NCBI GenBank assembly: GCA_902495075.1 | Contig: CABUVO010000010.1 | Coordinates: 41,871-105,870 of the forward strand | From: an uncultured Porphyromonadaceae bacterium | GTDB taxonomy: Bacteria > Bacteroidota > Bacteroidia > Bacteroidales > Muribaculaceae | Length of the DNA stretch: 64,000 nucleotides | Direction: 5' to 3' | In this document: piece by piece, positions 27,341 to 34,745 of the stretch | How positions within the stretch are numbered: position 1 is the first letter of the stretch | Layout: every line of letters starts with the position of its first letter | Translations under genes and position numbers: made by a program | Notes under the pieces: model-generated | What the model saw: only the letters and a program-made list of their open reading frames with translations | What the model was told of the DNA's origin: nothing | Database searches by the model: none

Positions 27341-27348
27341 TATCTTTG
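27341..27348 (+). promoter_or_regulatory. Promoter -7 element of the Panacea pair
   Basis: TATCTTTG fits TAnnTTTG, 20 bases before the ATG at 27369. No TTTG at the -33 position. Confidence 0.45.
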
Positions 27349-27368
27349 TAGACAAACAAATAGGTTCT

Positions 27369-27902
27369 ATGATGGAAACAAAACTTAATATAAAAACAAA
27401 TCTTGATATCAATGACATTGCTGATTACATCATATTAATGTGCAATGAAAATGGTGTTAAAATTAGTCCCTTGAAATTACAAAAGCTACTTTATTATACA
27501 CAAGCCTGGCATTGGGTATATTTTAATAAGCAAGATTTATTTTCTGAGTTACCACAGGCATGGGTAAATGGACCTGTTTATCCTACAGTCTATCATAGAT
27601 TTAGTCATGTTCCAAGATATAATCTTCTAACTCCAGAAATTGCCAATATCAATTGTTCTCTACAAGATAAGGCGCATCAACTGGCTCTTGATAAAGAACA
27701 ATATAATTTTATCGAATCCATATTTCAGTTTTATGGAATTATGGATAATGATAAGTTGGTATTCCTTACTCACGCTGAAAAGCCTTGGAGTGAAAAGAGA
27801 GAGGGTTTATCTCCTTTTGAGCAATCTACCAAGGAATTGTCAAAAGATACAATGTATGAATATTATTATCAGAGAATGGAACGCAATCGCAATAAGAAAT
27901 AA
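27369..27902 (+). CDS. Panacea-domain (DUF4065/SocA-like) putative antitoxin
   Basis: 177 residues. INDIADYIILMCNENGVKIS and SPLKLQKLLYYTQAWHWVYF (about residues 18-55) followed by LPQAWVNGPVYPTVYHRFSH are the signature of the Panacea/DUF4065 domain. Panacea domains act as antitoxins against many unrelated toxins. A start two codons in (second ATG at 27372) is equally possible. The partner gene follows after 12 bases. Autoregulation is suggested by the palindrome upstream. Confidence 0.85.
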   Translation: MMETKLNIKTNLDINDIADYIILMCNENGVKISPLKLQKLLYYTQAWHWVYFNKQDLFSELPQAWVNGPVYPTVYHRFSHVPRYNLLTPEIANINCSLQDKAHQLALDKEQYNFIESIFQFYGIMDNDKLVFLTHAEKPWSEKREGLSPFEQSTKELSKDTMYEYYYQRMERNRNKK

Positions 27903-27914
27903 AAACAAAAAAAT

Positions 27915-28427
27915 ATGGAAATAAACGATTTCTTTTGTGACCCAGAAGAATTGAGCGATATTCACAAACTATATAAATTTGGAGACAAAATTGATAATAA
28001 AGCCATAGCAGCAACTAAAGAGGTACCAATAGTTATATGCTATTCATATATAAATACTACTGATACTAATTATGGTTTTGGTCAAATTGATTTTGACAAC
28101 ATCGATGCTTTCCATTACTTCACAAGGATGAGGAAATTGAGTGAAAAATCTATTATAAAAATAAAAGATGAATTTGATGCACAAGATTGGCACTTAAATT
28201 CGACTAAAGGGAGAAATATTATTAATGCTCTTAAACTACATTTTAATATTAAAGAACGCATAGATATTGTGCCTGATATAATGCATTTTGCATTATATCC
28301 TAAAAATATGCAGAAACAGGCAGATAAAACAAATCATATTAAAAATCCAAGAATACATTTCTTAGTTGCACACAATGGTATTATTTATCCCCTTTTCTAT
28401 GACCCATATCATAAGATTAATCCGTGA
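27915..28427 (+). CDS. Uncharacterised partner of the Panacea antitoxin (putative toxin)
   Basis: 170 residues, no family I can name with confidence. The N-terminal half contains two short conserved-looking blocks, KEVPIVICYSYINTTDTNYG and FDNIDAFHYFTRMRKLSEKS; the C-terminus PRIHFLVAHNGIIYPLFYDP, ending DPYHKINP, has the His/Asp/Tyr density of an active or binding site. No signal peptide or membrane helix. Position as second gene behind a Panacea antitoxin, 12 bases downstream and in the same transcription unit, is the reason to call it a toxin candidate. It ends 13 bases before the IS-associated small gene. Confidence 0.5.
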   Translation: MEINDFFCDPEELSDIHKLYKFGDKIDNKAIAATKEVPIVICYSYINTTDTNYGFGQIDFDNIDAFHYFTRMRKLSEKSIIKIKDEFDAQDWHLNSTKGRNIINALKLHFNIKERIDIVPDIMHFALYPKNMQKQADKTNHIKNPRIHFLVAHNGIIYPLFYDPYHKINP

Positions 28428-28440
28428 GATAAGTATTCAT

Positions 28441-28590
28441 TTATTCATCTCCACCAAGCATTTCTGTTAGCAGCTTGTCGAAATCTTCTTTAGGGACCTG
28501 GATGGAAAGCCGGAACTTCATGTTCTGAAGCTCTTCTTTGGTCAGTGACCTTATCTCATCTCCTCTCTTTCGTTTGTTTTGCTTTGTCAT
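28441..28590 (-). CDS. 49-residue basic protein next to the IS1595 transposase
   Basis: Hand translation from the ATG at 28590 gives MTKQNKRKRGDEIRSLTKEE and a further 29 residues ending in MLGGDE, stop at 28441. It is highly charged with a basic N-terminus and would start 6 bases after the transposase stop, so it is probably co-transcribed with it as an accessory gene of the element. Function unknown. Confidence 0.5.
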   Translation of the reverse strand: MTKQNKRKRGDEIRSLTKEELQNMKFRLSIQVPKEDFDKLLTEMLGGDE

Positions 28591-28596
28591 CCCGAT

Positions 28597-29499
28597 TTAA
28601 GCTACGTTCCGCAAAAATAGTTCAAATCTTTCAATTTCCCTACATTTTCGGGTGTTAAATCTAAAAATAAACTCATCCACGTATCTCTGGAGGTGTTTCT
28701 TGCTTACTTTGTAATATGTGCCGAACACCATCCGTTTGAAATGCGACCACACATTCTCAATGCCATTAGTGCTTACGCTTATAGACTCTCCGGCAAGTGT
28801 CGTGATCTTTTCTCCATAGAAGCCTCTGCCATGATCAACTGAGAACTGTCTGTAATCTTTTTCAAGACCATTGTATTCCCAACCATCGGTAAATACATTG
28901 CTCCCCTTCTCAATCCATTGCATGATTATAGGCTTCAATGTAGATGCTTTGGTATCAGGTACGACAGTGGCTGATACATGACCGTCACGTTGCAAAACTC
29001 CGAATACGGGAACCTTGTCCTTAAAGCTTCTTCCCTGACATTTTTCCACTTTCTTGTCTTTATGTCTGTTCTTGTTCTTTCCTCCGACAAAAGTCTCGTC
29101 TATTTCCACATCCCCAGATACGGGCTTGTTGTTCATTGACCGCATGAATGCCCTGATCTTATGGAGCATCCCCCATGCGGTCTTCTGCGTCACCCCAAGA
29201 TCCCTTGCAAGCTGGCATGAAGATATTCCCCTTTTATGGGAGAGGAAAAGGAATATTGCGAATACCCATGTACGTAATGGAAGTTTTGTCCCGGCAAACA
29301 CCGTGCCTGTTTTCACATCGAAATACTTTCCGGTGTTCTTACACTTGTACTTTCCGTTTCCGCATTTATACACTTTTGACGACTTGTCGAAAGGAGAAAC
29401 AACGATACCTTTCCATCTTAGTTTTTCAAAATACATGACACAACTTTCCTCATCGGGAAATGCTGTCATGAAGTTGAGTATGCCATCCTTTTTATCCAT
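28597..29499 (-). CDS. IS1595-family transposase
   Basis: 300 residues. It begins with the N-terminal zinc-ribbon-like part of this family (YKCGNGKYKCKNTGKYFDVK, holding two CxxxC-like pairs), followed by GTVFAGTKLPLRTWVFAIFL and the HTH-like RGISSCQLARDLGVTQKTAW. The DDE catalytic core shows EIDETFVGGKNKNRH (first Asp near residue 137), VFTDGWEYN (second Asp, near 210) and the H/N-x7-E segment NGIENVWSHFKR. This is the ISXO2/IS1595 pattern, and the frame is intact, so the transposase may be active. Confidence 0.9.
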   Translation of the reverse strand: MDKKDGILNFMTAFPDEESCVMYFEKLRWKGIVVSPFDKSSKVYKCGNGKYKCKNTGKYFDVKTGTVFAGTKLPLRTWVFAIFLFLSHKRGISSCQLARDLGVTQKTAWGMLHKIRAFMRSMNNKPVSGDVEIDETFVGGKNKNRHKDKKVEKCQGRSFKDKVPVFGVLQRDGHVSATVVPDTKASTLKPIIMQWIEKGSNVFTDGWEYNGLEKDYRQFSVDHGRGFYGEKITTLAGESISVSTNGIENVWSHFKRMVFGTYYKVSKKHLQRYVDEFIFRFNTRKCREIERFELFLRNVA

Positions 29500-29597
29500 A
29501 TCGGGGAGAGTTTTTGTTTCATGCCCCTAATATAACAAAAAATCATTATCTTTGCAAATAATTCTAAAAGTGTAATCTAATATATAATTGCCTAAGT

Positions 29598-30629
29598 TTA
29601 TTTTTCTTCTCTAAAGAACAATTGATAATAATGCATACCTCGCTCTTCATCATATCCTCTTTCAATATATTGCTCTCCTCCATGAATATTAATGTCAAAG
29701 TTCTTATCAAGCTTGATTGTTGTCATTGTACCTGTAGCCGTACGTTTTATTGCGTTTGATGCAGTCTCAAAGGTATTATCAATTTCTATATCACGTTCTT
29801 TTTGATAGGTTTCTTTATATTGCTTAAATTCAGAAACTAATTCCGGAGTTTCAAACACTTGCTCTGCAAAGGAATCTATATTAACAGATTCCTCTTTCAA
29901 AGCTTCGACACTTCTATTCATATATGTTGCTTTCTCTATTTTACCGTTTTCAGCAGGTAGTTGAGAAACAAAACTCTTGCATAGAGAAATCATATTTTGA
30001 GTTTGATTGAAACTATCTTTCCTTGGACGTACATGAAGGAAATCATCAGTCCAATATTTAGCTTCCGTACCTTTATTGGTATTATCTACAACAGCAACTA
30101 CATAACCATTTTCTTTTTCACGATTAAAAATTAGACAGCCTTTATCTAATTTATTTAAACTAATACCCTTTTCACTTTCAATCATAAATCCATTTGATTT
30201 ATGTTGTATCTTTAAATAAGTATCTTTATTTTCTGATTTAAATAGACCGATTGCATTCGTACTTAGACCATCAACTATACAATCTTCAAAAAACACAACA
30301 TAAAATTCTCCTCCCTTTACTTTGGGATGGGTACTTTGTTCATATAAATGCTTTGATAGATCAATAGATTGATGTAATATTGTATTTGGATCTGAAAAAA
30401 TTTCATGAACACACATATATACTTCATTCATTGATTTATCTATATTATGATAAAAAGAATAATATTTTTCAGATCTAAAGGGTGAAAAAAAATACTCTAT
30501 AAGAAATTCATGAATGCTATCATAGTCATCATATTGATTCTCAGATAAAATACATCCTTCATCTCTTAATTTATTACCTACACGATGTATTACACATGCT
30601 TTAATTTTTGCTTCTATAGATGAAATCAT
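29598..30629 (-). CDS. NdpA-like nucleoid-associated protein in a defence operon
   Basis: 343 residues. The pattern AKIKACVIHRVGNKLRDEGC at the start, the block GGEFYVVFFEDCIVDGLSTN (about 107-126) and a closing GMHYYQLFFREE match the 37-kDa nucleoid-associated (NdpA/YejK) family, which binds double-stranded DNA. Free-standing NdpA is usually a housekeeping gene, but here it is the last gene of a contiguous operon, starting 4 bases after the 875-residue nuclease-like protein. Such linkage suggests it helps recognise or hold target DNA; that role is inferred. Confidence 0.7.
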   Translation of the reverse strand: MISSIEAKIKACVIHRVGNKLRDEGCILSENQYDDYDSIHEFLIEYFFSPFRSEKYYSFYHNIDKSMNEVYMCVHEIFSDPNTILHQSIDLSKHLYEQSTHPKVKGGEFYVVFFEDCIVDGLSTNAIGLFKSENKDTYLKIQHKSNGFMIESEKGISLNKLDKGCLIFNREKENGYVVAVVDNTNKGTEAKYWTDDFLHVRPRKDSFNQTQNMISLCKSFVSQLPAENGKIEKATYMNRSVEALKEESVNIDSFAEQVFETPELVSEFKQYKETYQKERDIEIDNTFETASNAIKRTATGTMTTIKLDKNFDINIHGGEQYIERGYDEERGMHYYQLFFREEK

Positions 30630-30633
30630 AACT

Positions 30634-33261
30634 CTATGCCTTATTAAAGGCTCTTAACTTTTCTTTTACTAATCTATTGAACTCTATTTTCAATTCTTTT
30701 TCTATCGATTGGATGCTTTTGACTTTTTCCTTACAGTTGTTATTGATATAACATTTTGGACTATAGATAAATATACCATCTGGATTTGGCTTATTTTTTA
30801 ATGCATCTGAGAAATTGATAACCACAAAATAATTTCCATTTATATCTCGGATCTTAAATCTATAATTTATAGATATTTCTTCGCAAAGTATGATTGATTT
30901 TAGTGTCGGGTCTTGCAACTCTCTAATTGAGTCTAAGTTTTTACCCTTTAATTGAGTAATACATTCCTTACCCTTTTTATCTTCATATTCTTGCGGCAAT
31001 ATTGCACTTTCATCAAACATATATTTAATTGATTTTGCATTAAAGTCGGTAAAAATATTTGATGAATCAATATTTGTAAAGCTTAATAAATAATTAGCTC
31101 GTTCTAAATTAGAAAAACTTGAGAACAACACCTCATCTGCTTTATCTTCAATCATATTATTTTGCATCAATTGTTTCGCTATTCCATCCACTAACCTATC
31201 AGAAAGCACTCTTGCTGGTCTGGAATTATACTCTTTTGTAAATTCGAGTTTTTTAGTTCTTGAATCAACGCTAATTGTAACTTGTGATATGCTACTTACC
31301 GTATTGACTAAAGCCTGTTTATTGGGATTAATTTCTTCTATATATATTTTTATTGTAACACTACCATTATCATTCTGTACTGTTTCAGATGAAATCACGT
31401 TTGCCTTTAAATTGCTTTGAAGACTATCAATTTGAATATAACTTACAGCTTTATTTATTATATTTTTATGGTCAGCACTATCAAATAGGTGATATTGTTT
31501 TGATGCAGTTGATAACGGTTTCTCGTTAATATTTAAAATATTAACGAGAGTTTCAATATCATTTGAACTAAATAACATACTAGTCATTAATTGGACTATC
31601 TTCTTTTTATCTGCACTTTTAAAGAAAATACCCTTCTTCGATAGAAATACCTTCAAATCATTGGATTTAACTGCATCTGAAGATAGAAAAGGTCGCATGG
31701 AATCACCATATGGTAAATACTCTATTAAGTGTGGCGTTATCCTTATACATTTATTCCTACTTTCATTATATGATTCATCAATAACAGTCTCATTTAAACA
31801 AGACGGAATTAATTTCAAACTATCAATTTTAATAAAAGAGATTTTATCAACCCTTAAATTCAAATCATTATTCCTATAACTTCTCAAGACATCTGTAACA
31901 ATATTTTCTTTTGAAGAATCATAATCGGGAAAATACAAAATATATTCGTTAGCTAATCCACTTGTAAGTCGCAATGATAGCCAAATCAGCTTTTTTAAAT
32001 GTACCAAATTGAATTTGTCCGAACAAAACAATAAAACACTTATTTTATTTTGGTCCTCTTTAATTATAGGAAGAATAGAAGAATTTAAAAACTGAGGAGG
32101 CATGTATGTACCACGTTTACCAATTTTTTGTACATCGGAATTATCTTCGGTAATGGGATATAAAAATTTAACAGGAGTCGAAAGCCTATAATTTTTTGCT
32201 GTAATAATTGAACTCAGCAAAAAACTCAATTTTGCATTATCTATAAGATAGTAAATTACATTTTTATTTAATAAATTCTCCTTAAACAAACTAGAGCTAA
32301 TAATGGGCTGTCCTGTGTCGTTATCTGTTAATGACAAAATAAAATCAACATAATACTCGTAAGAACTATCAATAGCAAGATTCTTTTGTTTGACAAGTTT
32401 ATCTCTTACAATACCAAATCCATATAAACCTTCTTTTATCTCTGCATGTATACCTTGAGAATGATCAATGTCAAAGTTAGAATTTATATACAATAAATCT
32501 TTACTGTTATCTTTTAATGGAGATTCATAGTCAGCCCAATAATCCAAAGAATATACAATATCCTTTCCTAATTTTTCATTATATAAAGATTGACTCTCAC
32601 CTTTGGTCATATTTTTCCACCCAAAAAGTTTAAGAATATTATTCATAATAGTAGTTCTAACATCCTCATTCTGTACAGGATTATCTGGTAATATCAAGGA
32701 ATATGGCGATTTTTTTAATTGGTCCTCTATTGCACTAAAACTATCTAATAGATATTTTTTAAATTCATCTCTAATAACAACTTTCCCGGTCACTGAATTT
32801 TCAAGTATCTTGTGATTTAATGCTTGAGCAAAAAGTTTACATAACTTTGTAGATATAATCGTTTTACCATTATGTTCAAAAAAATTATTTATTTTTTGCA
32901 TTATGATAGATTGAAAATCATCTATTGACATATTCTTATTTTCAATAACGATGTTTTCAATCTTATCGTTTACACTAGCCGCAACATTTCCAATTAAGAC
33001 TAATTTGTATTCACTTGCATTAGGGGTGGAATCTATCAACTCTTTAGCCCAGTTTTTAATTGAGGATAGACTAAATGTGTTTTTTGAGGATTTTACTTGA
33101 ACAACTACGATTTTTCCATCCGGATAATTCCAGCGAATATCAACCTTTTCAGATTCATCATTAGGCTCCACACAAATACTCTCCCAATCAAATTCAAAGG
33201 AATCCAACAATGCGACTAGCGACTGATAGAGATATCCCTTAATTGCATATTGTCCATTCAT
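30634..33261 (-). CDS. 875-residue protein with PD-(D/E)xK-like (QxK) N-terminus
   Basis: N-terminal residues 1-120 look like a restriction-nuclease fold: a helix (GYLYQSLVALLDS), then ESEKVDIRWNY with Asp41, then VVVQVKSSKN with Gln55-Val-Lys57, i.e. D-x13-QxK as in Mrr-like nucleases, followed by a helix and the strand YKLVLIGNVA. The remaining ~750 residues are Lys/Asn/Ser-rich, without motor or methylase motifs, and not assignable by eye. It sits 17 bases after hsdS and 4 bases before the NdpA-like gene. GAPS4-type proteins also carry such N-termini, so relation to that defence system is possible but unchecked. Confidence 0.65.
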   Translation of the reverse strand: MNGQYAIKGYLYQSLVALLDSFEFDWESICVEPNDESEKVDIRWNYPDGKIVVVQVKSSKNTFSLSSIKNWAKELIDSTPNASEYKLVLIGNVAASVNDKIENIVIENKNMSIDDFQSIIMQKINNFFEHNGKTIISTKLCKLFAQALNHKILENSVTGKVVIRDEFKKYLLDSFSAIEDQLKKSPYSLILPDNPVQNEDVRTTIMNNILKLFGWKNMTKGESQSLYNEKLGKDIVYSLDYWADYESPLKDNSKDLLYINSNFDIDHSQGIHAEIKEGLYGFGIVRDKLVKQKNLAIDSSYEYYVDFILSLTDNDTGQPIISSSLFKENLLNKNVIYYLIDNAKLSFLLSSIITAKNYRLSTPVKFLYPITEDNSDVQKIGKRGTYMPPQFLNSSILPIIKEDQNKISVLLFCSDKFNLVHLKKLIWLSLRLTSGLANEYILYFPDYDSSKENIVTDVLRSYRNNDLNLRVDKISFIKIDSLKLIPSCLNETVIDESYNESRNKCIRITPHLIEYLPYGDSMRPFLSSDAVKSNDLKVFLSKKGIFFKSADKKKIVQLMTSMLFSSNDIETLVNILNINEKPLSTASKQYHLFDSADHKNIINKAVSYIQIDSLQSNLKANVISSETVQNDNGSVTIKIYIEEINPNKQALVNTVSSISQVTISVDSRTKKLEFTKEYNSRPARVLSDRLVDGIAKQLMQNNMIEDKADEVLFSSFSNLERANYLLSFTNIDSSNIFTDFNAKSIKYMFDESAILPQEYEDKKGKECITQLKGKNLDSIRELQDPTLKSIILCEEISINYRFKIRDINGNYFVVINFSDALKNKPNPDGIFIYSPKCYINNNCKEKVKSIQSIEKELKIEFNRLVKEKLRAFNKA

Positions 33262-33278
33262 ATACTATGATTTTTATA

Positions 33279-34745
33279 TTATTCTACTATTATCATTCGT
33301 TCAACATTGCGTTTTGCATTTTCCAAAATGTCTCTGCCATTTTGTTGTAATGTTTTTGCCTTGTTTTGTATGTCAGTAACGTGATTTACTATTTCTTGCT
33401 GCTTTTGTGGTAATGGCATAACAATCGTTTGAGATAGAAATTCGGTTAGAATTAAATTTCGTATTCCGTTAGTTTGGCTTTGCATAGATTCCGTAACGCC
33501 AATATTATACATCGTTCTTAAGAAATAGTATAAATAGTTTGGATTGATATCTTTTACTTTTATTTTCAACAAGAAATTACTAAACGCAATGTTATCATTT
33601 TGAAGTAGGTTATGATCAATAATTGCAACTCGGCCAACAGGTTGATCTTTGCTGCCACCTGATTTTTCTATAATTATATCATTATTCTCAATAAATATTT
33701 TGTTATATGTATCTTGTTTTATTAACCGATATTTTACCTTGTCTGGATTAATTTTTATGTTATATTGGTTATCTATTTCCGTAGCCCTTAAAACAAGGCA
33801 TTTGATATAATCTTCATGCAATTTTCCATCATCTTCAATACCCCAATCACCAGAACAACACTCTGTAATCAATGAATACAATGTGGCTTTATGATAAGAG
33901 GAGGCTTCTATCGACTCATATAAATTACGAACTTCTGAAGAATATTTCTTAGGATCAATTCTATTCCCCATAATTTCATTATAGGAAGAATAAAACATTC
34001 GATTCTCTAACCCTCTATTAACATTTGGTATAGTTATTCCTAGCTCTTTCAAAAGATAGTCATCAATACTATCCAAAAGTTGCTGTGCTTCCTTTTCCTT
34101 TGCTTTTTTTATTTTTATTGCATTATCAATAGGCGAAAAATCTATGCCCTCTATAATTGGAATGTTCTTTAACGATGGATAATCTAATGCAGGTCTTGTG
34201 CCACCAGTTGAATGACGAGAAGCTATTTTTTCTATAATATCAAGGTTTAGATAATGTGCAAGATATTTACTTACGTCAGCATTTCCAGTTTTGACAACGA
34301 CCATGTGCTGATTGGTATTTCCCACAAAATCTTCTGGAGCGACAGAAGCAATCGCCATACGACCAACGCCCGTAATTTTAATCAGCAAGTCCCCCTCGGT
34401 AACCTGACTTCTTTTTAATAATCCATTATGAGTATCATCATTTATGTATATGCATCCATCAAGAGATAATTCTCCTGTTGTTTGGAGATTCTGTACCCTA
34501 AGAAATGGTACTCCATTTTCAGAGTCTGAATAATAATTGTCTCCTTCCGATTTTTTTGGTGTCGCTCCTCCTGCAAAAGACAATGCGAAATTCCTTAGTT
34601 TCTTCGAAGACAAAGATCTAACTTGAGCCTCTATGCAAGCAATAGAAGGTTGGTAAAATTCAGGCTCTAACCTTCCTTCTACCTCCGATCGATTAACGAA
34701 GAAGATTTTATTCTTATCTATATGTTGCGGCACTTGGTAACTCAT
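33279..34745 (-). CDS. hsdS: Type I restriction-modification specificity subunit
   Basis: 488 residues. Two target-recognition halves are visible: KLRNFALSFAGGATPKKSEG ... GVPFLRVQNL ... GDLLIKITGVGRMAIA in the first, and KATLYSLITECCSGDWGIED ... NNDIIIEKSGGS in the second. Each is followed by a helical spacer (KIKKAKEKEAQQLLDSIDDY and the closing LPQKQQEIVNHVTDIQNKAK). The start overlaps the methylase stop by ATGA. HsdS decides the DNA sequence methylated and cut; the recognition site cannot be read from sequence. Confidence 0.92.
   Translation of the reverse strand: MSYQVPQHIDKNKIFFVNRSEVEGRLEPEFYQPSIACIEAQVRSLSSKKLRNFALSFAGGATPKKSEGDNYYSDSENGVPFLRVQNLQTTGELSLDGCIYINDDTHNGLLKRSQVTEGDLLIKITGVGRMAIASVAPEDFVGNTNQHMVVVKTGNADVSKYLAHYLNLDIIEKIASRHSTGGTRPALDYPSLKNIPIIEGIDFSPIDNAIKIKKAKEKEAQQLLDSIDDYLLKELGITIPNVNRGLENRMFYSSYNEIMGNRIDPKKYSSEVRNLYESIEASSYHKATLYSLITECCSGDWGIEDDGKLHEDYIKCLVLRATEIDNQYNIKINPDKVKYRLIKQDTYNKIFIENNDIIIEKSGGSKDQPVGRVAIIDHNLLQNDNIAFSNFLLKIKVKDINPNYLYYFLRTMYNIGVTESMQSQTNGIRNLILTEFLSQTIVMPLPQKQQEIVNHVTDIQNKAKTLQQNGRDILENAKRNVERMIIVE

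Larger units (their letters stand above)
27087..27368. other. Gap with lipoprotein leader and toxin-antitoxin control region
   Basis: 282 bases. The left half (up to about 27235) continues a GC-richer stretch starting near 27030 in which GTGGTGGGCTT (27031-27041) and AAGCCCACC (27100-27108) are complementary, so it may be a structured leader of the lipoprotein on the minus strand. The right half holds the palindrome and the promoter-like element of the Panacea gene. Confidence 0.4.
28441..29530 (-). mobile_element. IS1595-type element, ends not resolved
   Basis: The unit contains the transposase and the 49-codon gene. Just upstream of the transposase, GGGGCATGAAACAAAAACTC on the minus strand (ending about 29527) could be one terminal repeat. 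I could not find its partner near the other end between 28425 and 28445, so the element may be truncated, have a divergent terminus, or lie elsewhere. Boundaries are approximate. Confidence 0.45.

Noticed and set aside
29500..29530. GGGGCATGAAACAAAAACTC as confirmed IS end
   Set aside because: No matching inverted copy was found at the other side, so it is only mentioned as a possibility.
30634..33261. Firm assignment to the GAPS4 system
   Set aside because: Only the N-terminal pattern is suggestive; without a profile search the family name would be a guess.
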